Numbered from the stretch's first letter, positions 38,619 through 48,289 are shown. The stretch: DNA of 62,050 bases from JBBTVO01 sp038063195 (GCA_038063195.1 JBBTVO010000011.1:1-62050), one strand, 5' to 3'. Numbers and translations: made by a program. The notes: generated by a model from the sequence alone, not told the origin.

Positions 38619-40618
38619 GTCTTTTTGGGAACAAGAAACAGCCGCAGGAAATAAAAAATCCGACCGTAACTTACCCTGCTCAGCAGCCGGCTCCAAAACC
38701 TGCGGCAATAAATTCTCAGCCACAGCCGCAGCCGCCTGCAAAATCACTTCCGGGAATTGAGAAGCTTGAAAAAGGAATATCATCATTAAATGATATTATT
38801 GCCCCATCATCTATTGAAGTGGACTTTAATTTTATAAGAGTCGGGGATCATTACTACAAGACATTTTTTATAATTGGTTACCCCCGGTTCGTCTCTCCAA
38901 ACTGGCTATCGCCCCTTATTGATTTTGACCATTCAATGAATATCTCAATGTTTTGCTATCCTGCTTCATCAAACGACGTCTTATCAGATTTAAGACGGAA
39001 AATTGCCGAGATGGAAGCAACTCTATCTTCTCAGGCAGAAGAAGGAAAAATCACAGACCCGAAAGTTCAGGCTGCGCTTGAGGACGCGCTTTCTCTTCAG
39101 GAACAGCTAGCAAAAGGAGTCGAGAGATTTTTCCAGTTCGGGCTTTATATAACTCTTTTTTCGGAAAACCTCCAGGATCTTGAGGACTCGGCAAGGAGAT
39201 TAACATCAACGCTCTCCTCAATCCTTCTGATACCCAAGATGACAACGCTTCAGATGGAAGACGGTTTCAAGTCCACAATTCCTGCGGGGCTTGACAGGCT
39301 TTATATAACAAGGAACATGGACACTACATCTCTTGCCTCAACTTTTCCGTTTACCTCAGCAACTCTTACTCAGGACAAAGGCATAATGTACGGAATAAAT
39401 GAGCAGAATGGCTCACTAATAGTCTTTGACAGATTTTCTCTCGAGAATGCCAATGAAATCGTATTGGGAAAATCAGGAGCAGGAAAGTCATATCTTATTA
39501 AACTTGAGGCTCTTAGGCAATTTATGTTTGGCACTGAAGTCATAATAATAGACCCCGAAGGTGAATATGAAGCTCTTTCAAAAACTCTGGGCGGTGAACA
39601 CGTATCATTTACCCCTTCTGACCCTATAAAAATAAATCCATTTGATCTTTCAGGGCTTTATGAAGAAGGAGAAAATGAGCTGGGGCTTAAAATCCTTTCT
39701 CTGCATGGACTCTTGCGGATAGTTATGGGAGAGCTTGGGGCTGCGGAAGATGCGATACTTGACCGCGCGCTGGTTGAAACATATCGGCAAAAAGGAATTA
39801 CAGCAGAGCCGTCAACGCAGAAAAATCAGCCTCCTCTTATGGAAGACTTATATAAGGTTTTGCTTGGAACTGAGGATGCGACGGCAAGAGGCCTGGCCTT
39901 GCGGCTTGAGAAGTTTATTAAAGGAAGCTTAAACGGAATATTCAATCAGCAGTCAAATTTTGATATAACTAATCCATTTACGGTTTTTTCAATAAAGGCG
40001 CTTGAGGAGGAACTGCGGCCAATTGCGATGCATATAATCCTTGACTTCGTCTGGACGAGAGTAAGAAAGAGTCTCAAGAAAAGATTATTAATTTTGGATG
40101 AGGCATGGTATATTATGAAATACGAAGATTCCGCAAGCTTTGTGTATGGAATTGCCAAGCGGGCAAGAAAATACTACCTTGCCCTAACTACGGCAACGCA
40201 GGATGTGCAGGATTTCCTGTCCACCGACTACGGAAAAGCAGTCCTTTCAAACTCATCAATTCAGATGCTTCTTAAGCAAAGTCCCACTGAAGTCGACTTG
40301 ATAAGTAAGGAGTTTTATCTCTCAGAAGGAGAGCGTGAGCTCTTGCTTTCTGCTGATGTTGGAGAAGGACTCTTCTTCGCAGGCCAAAGTCATGTAGTAA
40401 TAAAAGTTATCGCAGCGCCATTTGAGCATACAATTATAACATCTAATCCTCAAGAAATTTTAAAACAGAGAGAAGATGCAGGACAAGCAGGCGAGGCGCC
40501 TACTCAGCCTCAAGCTCCGGTCTCAGCTATTGAACAGATTTCAAAAGAGCCGGCACCCCAAAGCCCTCCAAGTCAACCGCAAGATTCAGCTACACCTCCT
40601 GCGTCTGGCGGGTCGTAG
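38615..40618 (+). CDS. virB4: VirB4-family secretion ATPase
   Basis: A 667-residue ATPase. A proline/glutamine-rich N terminus (about 1-50) precedes the VirB4 N-domain; the motor domain has Walker A LGKSGAGKS (about 284-292), IIIDPEGEYEAL, and Walker B RLLILDEAWYIM (about 489-500), followed by the TATQDVQDFLS segment typical of VirB4/TraG-type ATPases. The C terminus is a Pro/Gln-rich tail. It would power assembly or transfer by the secretion/pilus-like machine. Both catalytic motifs are intact. Confidence 0.88.
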   Translation: MSLFGNKKQPQEIKNPTVTYPAQQPAPKPAAINSQPQPQPPAKSLPGIEKLEKGISSLNDIIAPSSIEVDFNFIRVGDHYYKTFFIIGYPRFVSPNWLSPLIDFDHSMNISMFCYPASSNDVLSDLRRKIAEMEATLSSQAEEGKITDPKVQAALEDALSLQEQLAKGVERFFQFGLYITLFSENLQDLEDSARRLTSTLSSILLIPKMTTLQMEDGFKSTIPAGLDRLYITRNMDTTSLASTFPFTSATLTQDKGIMYGINEQNGSLIVFDRFSLENANEIVLGKSGAGKSYLIKLEALRQFMFGTEVIIIDPEGEYEALSKTLGGEHVSFTPSDPIKINPFDLSGLYEEGENELGLKILSLHGLLRIVMGELGAAEDAILDRALVETYRQKGITAEPSTQKNQPPLMEDLYKVLLGTEDATARGLALRLEKFIKGSLNGIFNQQSNFDITNPFTVFSIKALEEELRPIAMHIILDFVWTRVRKSLKKRLLILDEAWYIMKYEDSASFVYGIAKRARKYYLALTTATQDVQDFLSTDYGKAVLSNSSIQMLLKQSPTEVDLISKEFYLSEGERELLLSADVGEGLFFAGQSHVVIKVIAAPFEHTIITSNPQEILKQREDAGQAGEAPTQPQAPVSAIEQISKEPAPQSPPSQPQDSATPPASGGS

Positions 40619-40636
40619 TTTAATTATTATTAATTT

Positions 40637-41887
40637 ATGGCACAAAATAATCAAGAAAATGGGCTTGATGATGCTAGAAGACTAGGAGCTGCTTTGCTCC
40701 AGAATGCAGCAAGAAGCGCTGTAAGCGGTTTTGCGGTACCTATTGCAATAGTAATTGCAGTTATTTTGATCGTAACTTTTATTATTCTGCTTGGCGGAGG
40801 CGGTGGGGCAACCCCCGGCCTTGCCAACAACAACACTCCTCCAGTGGGAGACAATCCCGGAAGCCCCCCTGTACCAGCTGGCCCCAATCTAAATTACACA
40901 ATTAAATTCAGGGATACAACTGTCGTTCCTGTAAAAAGCACATCTATCGATGCAATAAAACAGCAATTTCCGAAAGCACAAGTTCAGTATTACGATATAA
41001 TCGTGGATCGCGCAATACAAGCAGGCTGGAATCCAGCTTTTGTTCTTACTCTCTGGATAGAAGAAACAGGCGCTTCCCAGAACACAAAAATAGCCGCAGG
41101 CGGAGCCGGAGTTTTACCAGCGTCTAATGGACACCTTGGGTGCGCTCCATGGGAATTACAGACTATAAACGAAAGTCTTGATTGTCTTTTCAAGAATTTC
41201 TCGGGATATTCAAATGATCAGTTTGAGAAGTTTATGAGGACATATTCAGGAGAGAGCTCCGATTCTGGTCCTTTCGTAAACAACCCAAATTTCCCCGGGA
41301 ATGTTTTGAAATTTTATTCAATGCTCGTCCCTTCAGGCCCAGGAGCCGCAACGGGAACAGGCGGGACGACAGCCGGAATTCAAGTTTCCTGTCCCATCAA
41401 TAAAACCAACAACACCGCTTATTTTACCTGTGGTACAGCTACGAATCCGCGAAATGGCTGCGGACATGGTGTCCCACCTGTATATCCACCGTGCACGCAA
41501 CCACCATACGCATTCTGCCCTTTCTCCGAACAGCTTAAGAATTCTGTAGACATTCAGTTGTCACCCGGAAATGGATCAAATCTACCCGTTTATCTTCCGA
41601 CTATCAACGGGGCATCGCAGCAATGGACGTTTACGGGAGGCACATATATTGACAGCGGTAACGCTTCAAAACAGGCATATGAAACTAATTCTGGAGGACA
41701 TAATATAATCGCAGTATTTACGCATCTCAACCAACGAACTCCTCTTGCAGGAAGTAGGGCAACTTACTCTTCGGGAACAAAGGTTGGCACGACTTTTGCC
41801 GGAAAAAACCACCTTCATGCAGAAATCGTAATTGATGGAATCCCAACAGACCCAATAACTGGAGTTTCAATGTGTACGGGAAGTTAG
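40637..41887 (+). CDS. Membrane-anchored cell-wall hydrolase-like protein
   Basis: A 416-residue protein with a cytoplasmic N terminus, one transmembrane helix (about 32-54), a Gly/Pro-rich linker, a helical domain (about 95-215, with DRAIQAGWNPAFVLTLWIEETGAS, similar in style to lysozyme-like or glucosaminidase domains) and a C-terminal domain (about 300-415) that resembles a degenerate M23 peptidase (HNIIAVFTHLNQ, NHLHAEI) with paired histidines. Such VirB1-like enzymes open the wall for secretion machines. Cysteine-rich stretch at about 250-300. Confidence 0.6.
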   Translation: MAQNNQENGLDDARRLGAALLQNAARSAVSGFAVPIAIVIAVILIVTFIILLGGGGGATPGLANNNTPPVGDNPGSPPVPAGPNLNYTIKFRDTTVVPVKSTSIDAIKQQFPKAQVQYYDIIVDRAIQAGWNPAFVLTLWIEETGASQNTKIAAGGAGVLPASNGHLGCAPWELQTINESLDCLFKNFSGYSNDQFEKFMRTYSGESSDSGPFVNNPNFPGNVLKFYSMLVPSGPGAATGTGGTTAGIQVSCPINKTNNTAYFTCGTATNPRNGCGHGVPPVYPPCTQPPYAFCPFSEQLKNSVDIQLSPGNGSNLPVYLPTINGASQQWTFTGGTYIDSGNASKQAYETNSGGHNIIAVFTHLNQRTPLAGSRATYSSGTKVGTTFAGKNHLHAEIVIDGIPTDPITGVSMCTGS

Positions 41888-41902
41888 ATATACTTATAGA
41901 CA

Positions 41903-42394
41903 ATGAGCAGAATTATTAATTATCGTTTTTTACTTCTAGCTTTTTTTGCCCTACTTTTCTTAGGATTAATAACAATAATCTTCTTAAGTATAACAAAAAA
42001 GCCAAAGCAGGTGGAAACATATCCATCCGATCTTTCAAGCGAAGACATAAGAAGAATTACACCAATTGATTCTCAAGATAAAAGAAAACCGTTAAGAATC
42101 TTGGCTGAAACAAAATCAGAAGCCAATTTTGGGATTCAAAAAGCATTTGTGGTACATTTTTCTGAAAAACCTTCGCCTTTTTACTTTTCTTATTCAATTA
42201 CGCCTAATGCAACTATAAGTGCAACTATCGATGAGAACAATATGGTTCTTATGCCCATCCCGCGCTGGGAATCAGAAACAGAATACAAGCTGACTGTAAA
42301 TAAAGATACAAGAGACGTATACGGCAATCTATTGGATAGGAATTACGAATTCAGGTTTACAACTATTCGCGATGAAATCTATGAAATCTATTGA
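41903..42394 (+). CDS. Membrane-anchored Ig-like (Big_5-type) protein
   Basis: A 163-residue protein: signal-anchor helix (about 9-31) and a C-terminal Ig-like domain (about 70-160) with FVVHFSEKPSPFYF and WESETEYKLTVNKDTRD, as in SbsA-type surface domains. Probably a surface-exposed accessory of the preceding cluster. It ends adjacent to the convergent dnaN stop with no gap. Confidence 0.6.
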   Translation: MSRIINYRFLLLAFFALLFLGLITIIFLSITKKPKQVETYPSDLSSEDIRRITPIDSQDKRKPLRILAETKSEANFGIQKAFVVHFSEKPSPFYFSYSITPNATISATIDENNMVLMPIPRWESETEYKLTVNKDTRDVYGNLLDRNYEFRFTTIRDEIYEIY

Positions 42395-43501
42395 TCAACC
42401 TTGAATCCTTATCGGCATTATTATGTGGAGATAGTTGGGCTCGCCTTCTATTTTAAAAACTCCTGAATTAAGAGGGCCGGACATTTCAAAGATTATTTTT
42501 TCTCCATCCGTATTTGAAAGAAACTCTAGAACATATCTTACGTTAAATGCAATTTCGTTTTCTTCCCCCTCCATAGTGGCATCGACATCAATAGTTGTCT
42601 CACCTACTGACGGCGCGGATGCTGAAACAACAATCTTATTTTTCCCAATAGATAATTTAATAATATTGGCAGTTTCTCTCGCAAAAACAGCACAGGTCTT
42701 AACAGCCGAAAGAAAGTCTTTCCTGTCTATCACAGCTTTTGTCGAATAATCCTGAGGAATAATCTTTTGATAGTTGGGAAATTCTGCTTCAATAAGTCTT
42801 CCCACCATAATAACATCCTCCTGCTCAAAAATAATCTGATTACTTTTGGGAGAGACGCGGACAGATACATCTCCGCCGTCTTTAAGCATTGCAAGTTCCC
42901 TTAATATTCTTGAAGGCACCAGGATTTTATCCTCGTCCCCGTCTCCTACGCCACCCTTTTTAAAGGATAATCTGTATCCGTCGGTTGCCACCATATAGAA
43001 ATCTCCCTTCCTGCTTTTTCCCCTGCCAAACAAGACACCTGAAAGAGCAGGTCTTCCAGTGTCCTGCGATGCTGAAAAAACAACTTCAGGGATTTCTTTT
43101 TCCAAAACTTCTTTGGTAAAAATCCCAATCTCTTCACCTTTTTCTTCGTAGATCTTAGGAAACTCGTCTGCCTTTATTGTCTGGAAAATTGTTCTTATCT
43201 TGTCTCCTTCAAAAATAAGATTGTTTTCTTCTGTTTTTAAAACTATCTTACCTTTATCAACGCTTGATAAAAGGTCATAGAATGTCTTAGCCGGTACTGT
43301 TACTGACCCCTCCTCTTCGATACTTGCGGGTACTTCTGCTTCTATTCCTATTTCAAGATCTGTAGCGCTTATTGTGAATTTACCTTTTTCTGCTTTGAAG
43401 AGAAAATTTAAAAGAATTGGAAGTTGAGATCTGCTTGAGACTGCATGGTTTACAATTGAAATTTTCTTATTAACATTTTCGCAGAGGAACGAGACCTTCA
43501 T
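42395..43501 (-). CDS. dnaN: DNA polymerase III beta subunit (sliding clamp)
   Basis: A 368-residue clamp of normal length with three repeated domains. Typical segments are ISIVNHAVSSRSQLPILLNFL near the N terminus, the middle VATDGYRLS, and the C-terminal YVLEFLSNTDGEKI and IMPIRIQG ending (the usual MPM/L-R-like terminus). It tethers the replicase to DNA. It follows dnaA on the minus strand, the standard order. Confidence 0.95.
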   Translation of the reverse strand: MKVSFLCENVNKKISIVNHAVSSRSQLPILLNFLFKAEKGKFTISATDLEIGIEAEVPASIEEEGSVTVPAKTFYDLLSSVDKGKIVLKTEENNLIFEGDKIRTIFQTIKADEFPKIYEEKGEEIGIFTKEVLEKEIPEVVFSASQDTGRPALSGVLFGRGKSRKGDFYMVATDGYRLSFKKGGVGDGDEDKILVPSRILRELAMLKDGGDVSVRVSPKSNQIIFEQEDVIMVGRLIEAEFPNYQKIIPQDYSTKAVIDRKDFLSAVKTCAVFARETANIIKLSIGKNKIVVSASAPSVGETTIDVDATMEGEENEIAFNVRYVLEFLSNTDGEKIIFEMSGPLNSGVFKIEGEPNYLHIIMPIRIQG

Positions 43502-43656
43502 CTTGAATTACTTTCTATTAATTTGTAGTTGTAGTAGTTTATAGGGAAAAGCGGAAAAAAGCAAGCGTAAAGCCTTGTAGGAAATGTTGAAAACAAGTGT
43601 ATAAAAATAAGGATAAGTTGTGGATATCCCGGAAGTTAGGAAACTGTTGTGGATTT
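43502..43656. other. dnaA-dnaN intergenic region, possible oriC part
   Basis: Holds DnaA-box-like sites on the reading strand: TGTGGATAT (43619-43627) and TGTGGATTT (43648-43656), each one or two mismatches from the TTATCCACA consensus in complement, beside an AT-rich stretch (ATAAAAATAAGGATAAG). Weak evidence; the gap upstream of dnaA is the alternative. Confidence 0.35.
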
Positions 43657-44976
43657 CGTAAGTTCTTTAATTTTATTTATTTCTCCTGATAAATTATTCT
43701 CATCAAGCATGCCTTCAATTTTACCAACACCATGCATTATCGTGGAGTGGTCCCTTCCGCCCAAAAGATTCCCAATTTCCATAAATGAAAGGCCAAGCTC
43801 ATTTCTTAAGATATACATTGCAATCTGCCTTGCTTTTACCAAAGACGCATCTCTTTTCCCGCTTTTTATCTGGGTTGGTTTAAGACCATAATAATTACAA
43901 AGAGTTTTGATAATCTCATCAGGATGAAAACGGCTCGCCTGCTTTGATGCTTCACTTCCCATAAGCCGATCAACGATGCTATCCATTGAAGATGTGCTTT
44001 TTTCCATCTCCGTCATGAGTCGTAATAAATTTCCCTCAAGGCTTCTTGTGTCAAAAATTTCCTCAGCTATTTTTTTTGCGATATCGATATTTAGCTCGAA
44101 ATTATATTTCTTGGCTTTTATAAGAAGTATTGCGGTCCTAAGTTCAAAATCAGGCGGTTCGATATCCACAGTAAGCCCTCCTGAAAAACGGGAAGACAAT
44201 CTTTTTTCGAGTTTGGAAATTTCTGTAGGAGGCCGGTCTGAAGAAAACACAATCTGCGATCCTCTGTCAATAAGAGTGTTAAATGTATGGAAAAGTTCCT
44301 CCTGAACTCTGTCTTTTCCTGCAATAAACTGAATATCATCTATTACGAGAAGATCCGCGCTTCTGAATTTTCTTTTCATCCGCGCGGTATCTCCTGATCT
44401 AATTGCCTCAACGACTTCATTTGTGAAATCTTCACTTGTCATGTAGACAGTTTTTTTATCGGGAGAATCATGATAAACCTGATTTGCTATAGCCTGCATG
44501 ATGTGAGTCTTCCCGACTCCTACGGGACCATATATAAAAAGCGGGTTATATGCATTTCCGATTTTCTTGGCAACAGTTTGAGCGCTTACGTATGCAAGCT
44601 GATTGCCTCCTGATACTGCAAAAGTTTCAAATGTATAATCTTTCCTGGCTCTCGGAAGATGTCCTATTGATGGCTTCTGGTAGCTTTCTTTAAAAAGAGG
44701 AGTGTTTTCGTGATTGGTGGTCTCAGGCGTTTTGGGAATGAAAATTATTTTTGCATTTTTCTTTGTTTGTTTATCTACCGCCTGTTTAATAACTTCATAA
44801 AACCTTTTTTCTAAAAGGTCTAGTATCATCGCAGAAGGAGCAGCAATGGTAACCACGTCGTTCTCAATTGAGAGCAGTTGAGTTTTTTTAAAGAGTGTTA
44901 AGAAATTTGCCTTTGAAATTTGAGTTTCAATCTCGTTTAATATTATTTTCCAAAGCTCACTTTCATTTTGTTTCAT
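43636..44976 (-). CDS. dnaA: Chromosomal replication initiator DnaA
   Basis: A 446-residue DnaA with the four usual parts: domain I (about 1-80), a linker, the AAA+ domain with GPVGVGKT (150-157) and VIDDIQFI, and domain IV with the signature GGRDHSTIMHGVGKI near the C terminus. It initiates replication by binding DnaA boxes. Diverges from rpmH. A promoter with a perfect palindrome in its spacer lies upstream. Confidence 0.96.
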   Translation of the reverse strand: MKQNESELWKIILNEIETQISKANFLTLFKKTQLLSIENDVVTIAAPSAMILDLLEKRFYEVIKQAVDKQTKKNAKIIFIPKTPETTNHENTPLFKESYQKPSIGHLPRARKDYTFETFAVSGGNQLAYVSAQTVAKKIGNAYNPLFIYGPVGVGKTHIMQAIANQVYHDSPDKKTVYMTSEDFTNEVVEAIRSGDTARMKRKFRSADLLVIDDIQFIAGKDRVQEELFHTFNTLIDRGSQIVFSSDRPPTEISKLEKRLSSRFSGGLTVDIEPPDFELRTAILLIKAKKYNFELNIDIAKKIAEEIFDTRSLEGNLLRLMTEMEKSTSSMDSIVDRLMGSEASKQASRFHPDEIIKTLCNYYGLKPTQIKSGKRDASLVKARQIAMYILRNELGLSFMEIGNLLGGRDHSTIMHGVGKIEGMLDENNLSGEINKIKELTKSTTVS

Positions 44977-44995
44977 AAAATTTGGGGTAAAAACA

Positions 44996-45025
44996 AGTTT
45001 AGTGAGTAGGCCTACTTCTTGTCAA
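44996..45025 (-). promoter_or_regulatory. dnaA promoter with palindromic spacer
   Basis: Minus strand TTGACA (45020-45025), 18-base spacer, TAAACT (44996-45001). The spacer contains the perfect 12-bp palindrome AGTAGGCCTACT (45005-45016), a likely operator. Confidence 0.55.
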
Positions 45026-45084
45026 GAATATTAAATAGATTAAACTGTATCCTTTTTCCACTATTAAAAATTTCACTTCTTTGC

Positions 45085-45090
45085 TATAAT
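45085..45090 (+). promoter_or_regulatory. rpmH -10 box
   Basis: TATAAT, 12 bases before the rpmH ATG, with GGAAAG as a weak ribosome site between. Confidence 0.5.
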
Positions 45091-45102
45091 TTGGAAAGCA
45101 AA

Positions 45103-45237
45103 ATGGAAAAAACAATAAAACTTAAAAAAGTTAAGCGCAAAAGAAAACATGGATTTCTAAAAAGATCCGAAAGTCATTCGGGGAGAAAAGTCATTAAAAG
45201 AAGAAAGCAAAAAGGAAGAAAAAGAATTGCAGTCTAA
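45103..45237 (+). CDS. rpmH: Ribosomal protein bL34
   Basis: A 44-residue, very basic protein (KRKRKHGFLKR, then GRKVIKRRKQKGRKRI). The family signature KR..HGF..R is clear. I use the ATG at 45103; the upstream open frame is non-coding. It is the first gene of the plus-strand cluster diverging from dnaA and overlaps nothing; rnpA follows at once. Confidence 0.93.
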   Translation: MEKTIKLKKVKRKRKHGFLKRSESHSGRKVIKRRKQKGRKRIAV

Positions 45238-45238
45238 A

Positions 45239-45565
45239 ATGCTTCATAAAAAGCATAGACTTCCCAGTAATATTAACTTTGGCAGTAGCAAGATATTTTT
45301 CTCTAATGCTTTTTCTATTAAGATAGCACAAGGCCAAAGCGAGTTTTCGAGATTTGGAGTAGTGGTAGGTAAGAAAATTGACAAGAGGGCGGTTGGGCGG
45401 AATAAAATAAAAAGACTAATAAGAAGTAGCATTGAAAAATTAATTCCCAAGATGCAAAAGCCAAGCGAAGTTTTAATAATAGCAAGAGCGGGAATAAGAG
45501 AAATGAATAATAGTGAAGTTGCAAGCTTACTTACGGAGTCTTTTAAAAAAATTAAATTAATTTAA
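45239..45565 (+). CDS. rnpA: Ribonuclease P protein component
   Basis: A 108-residue RNase P protein: MLHKKHRLPSNINF, then FGVVVGKKIDKRAVGRNKIKR which is the RNR-type RNA-binding motif (here GRNKIKRLIR), and VLIIARAG. It matures tRNA 5' ends with the RNase P RNA. It begins one base after the rpmH stop; the next start overlaps its stop. Confidence 0.93.
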   Translation: MLHKKHRLPSNINFGSSKIFFSNAFSIKIAQGQSEFSRFGVVVGKKIDKRAVGRNKIKRLIRSSIEKLIPKMQKPSEVLIIARAGIREMNNSEVASLLTESFKKIKLI

Positions 45566-45792
45566 TGAAGTATTTACTACTCGGTTTTATCATTTTTTAT
45601 CAAAAATTCCTCTCAATAGTCTTAAAAAATTTACTTGGGATTAGCGGTTCGTGCCGATTCTCCCCAACTTGTTCTGAATACGCAAAGCAATCGATTCTTG
45701 AAAAGGGAGCGATTACCGGAAGCCTTTTAACAATTCAAAGACTTGCCAAATGCCAGCCCTTTTATAAAGTAGCTTATGATAGAAATATTTAA
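45565..45792 (+). CDS. yidD: Membrane protein insertion efficiency factor YidD
   Basis: A 75-residue YidD: YQKFLSIVLKNLLGIS, then CRFSPTCSEYAKQSI and the ending CQPF. Conserved cysteines are present. It assists YidC in membrane insertion. Its ATG overlaps the rnpA stop and its end overlaps yidC by 17 bases. Confidence 0.92.
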   Translation: MKYLLLGFIIFYQKFLSIVLKNLLGISGSCRFSPTCSEYAKQSILEKGAITGSLLTIQRLAKCQPFYKVAYDRNI

Positions 45793-46609
45793 TTTCATTT
45801 TAGTCAATCCAATTATTAATATACTTGTTGCAATATACAAGCTGCTTTTAGTTTTGCATATTCCGTTTCCTCTGGGGTTTTCAATAATCGGACTTACTGT
45901 CGTAATAAGACTTATTCTTTATCCCCTCACCCATTCTCAGCTTAAAGCTTCTAAAAAAATGCAGGAGTTGTCACCTCATATATCAAGGCTTAAGGACAAG
46001 CATAAAAATGATGCCAAAACTCTTCAGGCAGAGACCATGAAGCTTTACAAAGAATTCGGAGTAAATCCTGCAGCCGGATGCCTTCCTCTTATAATCCAAA
46101 TTCCCGTAATCTGGGGACTCTACTCAGTGCTAGATAAGGTTGTTAAGCTTAACTCAGTAGATCTTTTGAAATACGTAAATGGCGTAGTACTCCCTCCTCT
46201 TAAACTGACTAGTGCATGGGATACTTATTTTTTTGGGATTCCCCTTGGAGATAATCCGGCCAAACTTTTTTCTATAATGCCATTTATAATTCTGGTTCCG
46301 GTTTTAACCGCAGTCTTTCAGTTCATGCAGTCAAAAATGATGATGGCATCAAAGGATAAGACGGCCAAGCAAACGGATAAGAAAGTTTTGCCTGCGGGTA
46401 AAGAAGTAAAAAAGAAAGATGATTTTGCTTCAGTTTTTCAATCGCAGTCGCTATATATATTTCCTCTTATGATAGGATTTTTCTCTTACACTTTCCCCAT
46501 AGGACTTTCCCTGTACTGGAATACATTTTCTGTTTTTGGTATCATACAGCAATATCAAATTTCAGGCTGGGGAGCACTTTCTGACTTATGGAAAAGAAGA
46601 AAAAAATAA
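45776..46609 (+). CDS. yidC: Membrane insertase YidC/Oxa1 family
   Basis: A 277-residue insertase without the large periplasmic domain of Gram-negatives, hence the Gram-positive/CPR form. Features: the first helices with PFPLGFSIIGLTVVIRLI (containing the conserved Arg), QELSPHISRLKDKHKND, FGVNPAAGCLPLIIQIPV and YTFPIGLSLYWNTFS. It inserts proteins into the membrane with or without SecYEG. Its end overlaps the khpB-like gene by 22 bases. Confidence 0.93.
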   Translation: MIEIFNFILVNPIINILVAIYKLLLVLHIPFPLGFSIIGLTVVIRLILYPLTHSQLKASKKMQELSPHISRLKDKHKNDAKTLQAETMKLYKEFGVNPAAGCLPLIIQIPVIWGLYSVLDKVVKLNSVDLLKYVNGVVLPPLKLTSAWDTYFFGIPLGDNPAKLFSIMPFIILVPVLTAVFQFMQSKMMMASKDKTAKQTDKKVLPAGKEVKKKDDFASVFQSQSLYIFPLMIGFFSYTFPIGLSLYWNTFSVFGIIQQYQISGWGALSDLWKRRKK

Positions 46610-47040
46610 TTCAAAAAACTACAAAAGAGCTTTTCAAACTGCTTGAGATAGAAGGAGATATTACAGTCGGGCTTGACGATGAGATGGCAAGCATAGTATT
46701 GTCAACTGAAGACAGCGGAATTGTAATTGGGCGCCACGGCGACATGCTTGAGTCTCTCCAAACTATCCTGGCACTTTGTGTTTCAAAAAAACTGGATAAA
46801 TTCTACAGGATTTCACTAGAGGTGGGAGATTATAAAAAAAACAGAGAAGAGTGGCTAAGAAGTATGGTTATTGACACAAAGGATAGAGTCCTTTCGGAAA
46901 ATAGAGAAATAACCATCCCCTCTCTTAAAGCCTGGGAGAGAAGGATTGTTCATCTAAGTCTTTCTGATGATAAAGAAGTTGTATCAGAATCAATTGGTGA
47001 AGGCAAAGACAGGGTTCTTCTCATCCGTCCCAAAAATTAA
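46588..47040 (+). CDS. khpB: Jag/KhpB-type KH-R3H RNA-binding protein
   Basis: A 150-residue protein with a Jag-like KH domain (GIVIGRHGDMLESLQTILAL) and a C-terminal R3H domain (IPSLKAWERRIVHLSLSDD). The N-terminal Jag domain is very short. It binds RNA and, in Firmicutes, affects cell elongation with KhpA. It follows yidC in the standard order. Confidence 0.88.
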   Translation: MEKKKKIIQKTTKELFKLLEIEGDITVGLDDEMASIVLSTEDSGIVIGRHGDMLESLQTILALCVSKKLDKFYRISLEVGDYKKNREEWLRSMVIDTKDRVLSENREITIPSLKAWERRIVHLSLSDDKEVVSESIGEGKDRVLLIRPKN

Positions 47041-48289
47041 GCTGGAAGATTTTATTTTTCTTCTAATCCTTTTTTTATTACCCACGCAATTTGGCAGGCA
47101 TTTTTGGCCGGACTTTTCATACATATCCGGAGTAAGAATCGATTATCTATCCCCCACTATTTATATTACTGATATTTTAATTTTACTGCTTTTTATTTCA
47201 GTGTTCATAAAAAGTTTTAAAAACAGCATCTTAAAAGTTATTAAAAAAAATCGAACGCTTGTAAATCATTTAATCCTAATTACGCTATTCATAATTCTTA
47301 ACATTTTGTTTTCAAAGAATATTTTACCCTCGCTTTATGGGGCAATTAAATTATCGGAATGTATTTTTTTCGCATTGTACACATTTTTTAAAATAAGGAA
47401 AATTAAGCAGGATTTGATTCTTTTTGTTTTCTCCAGCGGAGTTATCTTTCAATCATTGCTTTCAATTGCGCAATATATAAAACAAGGGTCACTGGGAGGA
47501 ATGTTTTATTTTCTTGGAGAGAGAACATTTAATGGGCAAACACCTGGTATCGCAAATGTTTCTCTAAATGGGGAATTAATACTCCGCTCTTATGGTACAT
47601 TTTCTCATCCGAATGTCCTTGCAGGATTTCTTCTTCTGATAATGACTTTTATTTTATTCAATTCAGATTTTAAAAAAATAATGTCGTCTTTATATATTTG
47701 CGCAATTATTCTTGGAACCGTAGCTCTTCTTTTTACCTTTTCGAGAATTGCAATTCTTCTTTGGCTGTTTAGTATTCTATTTTTTGTTTTTTCAAAAGTT
47801 AGAACAAGCCCTAAATACAAAGCTTCATTAGTGGCTTTACTAACGCTTTCGGTTATTACTTCTTTCTTTTTATATTCTCCCTTCTATTTAAGGTTTATAC
47901 AAACCTCTTTCTTTGAAGATGCACTCATCTTGCGGGAAAAATTAATCTTCGCAGGATTTGAACAGTTTCTTAAAAATCCAATCCTGGGAGTAGGATTGAA
48001 TAATTATTTCTCAGCTATTGTTGCGTCCGGGAACGTTTTTATTCTTCAGCCGGTACACAATATTTTCTTGCTTACCTTAATACAGACAGGAGTTGTAGGA
48101 TTTTGTTATTTCATGTGGATCTTCTATAAAGCCTTAGCGGCTGTCGTAAAAACAAAGTATATCTATCTTAAATTAATATTTTTCTATATTATATTAATTG
48201 GGCTTTTTGACCATTATTTTATTACACTTCAGCAGGGACAGCTTTTATTTTCATATTTTATGGGAGTTATACTAAGTAAACATGATTAA
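46967..48289 (+). CDS. O-antigen ligase/polymerase-like membrane protein
   Basis: A membrane protein of up to 440 residues with about ten transmembrane helices and the large central loop typical of WaaL/Wzy-type proteins (GERTFNGQTPGIANVSLNGELI, then YGTFSHPNVLAGFLLL and LGVGLNNYF). It probably polymerises or ligates surface glycans. The ATG at 46967 overlaps khpB by 74 bases; GTG at 46997 is the alternative start. Confidence 0.75.
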   Translation: MIKKLYQNQLVKAKTGFFSSVPKIKLEDFIFLLILFLLPTQFGRHFWPDFSYISGVRIDYLSPTIYITDILILLLFISVFIKSFKNSILKVIKKNRTLVNHLILITLFIILNILFSKNILPSLYGAIKLSECIFFALYTFFKIRKIKQDLILFVFSSGVIFQSLLSIAQYIKQGSLGGMFYFLGERTFNGQTPGIANVSLNGELILRSYGTFSHPNVLAGFLLLIMTFILFNSDFKKIMSSLYICAIILGTVALLFTFSRIAILLWLFSILFFVFSKVRTSPKYKASLVALLTLSVITSFFLYSPFYLRFIQTSFFEDALILREKLIFAGFEQFLKNPILGVGLNNYFSAIVASGNVFILQPVHNIFLLTLIQTGVVGFCYFMWIFYKALAAVVKTKYIYLKLIFFYIILIGLFDHYFITLQQGQLLFSYFMGVILSKHD

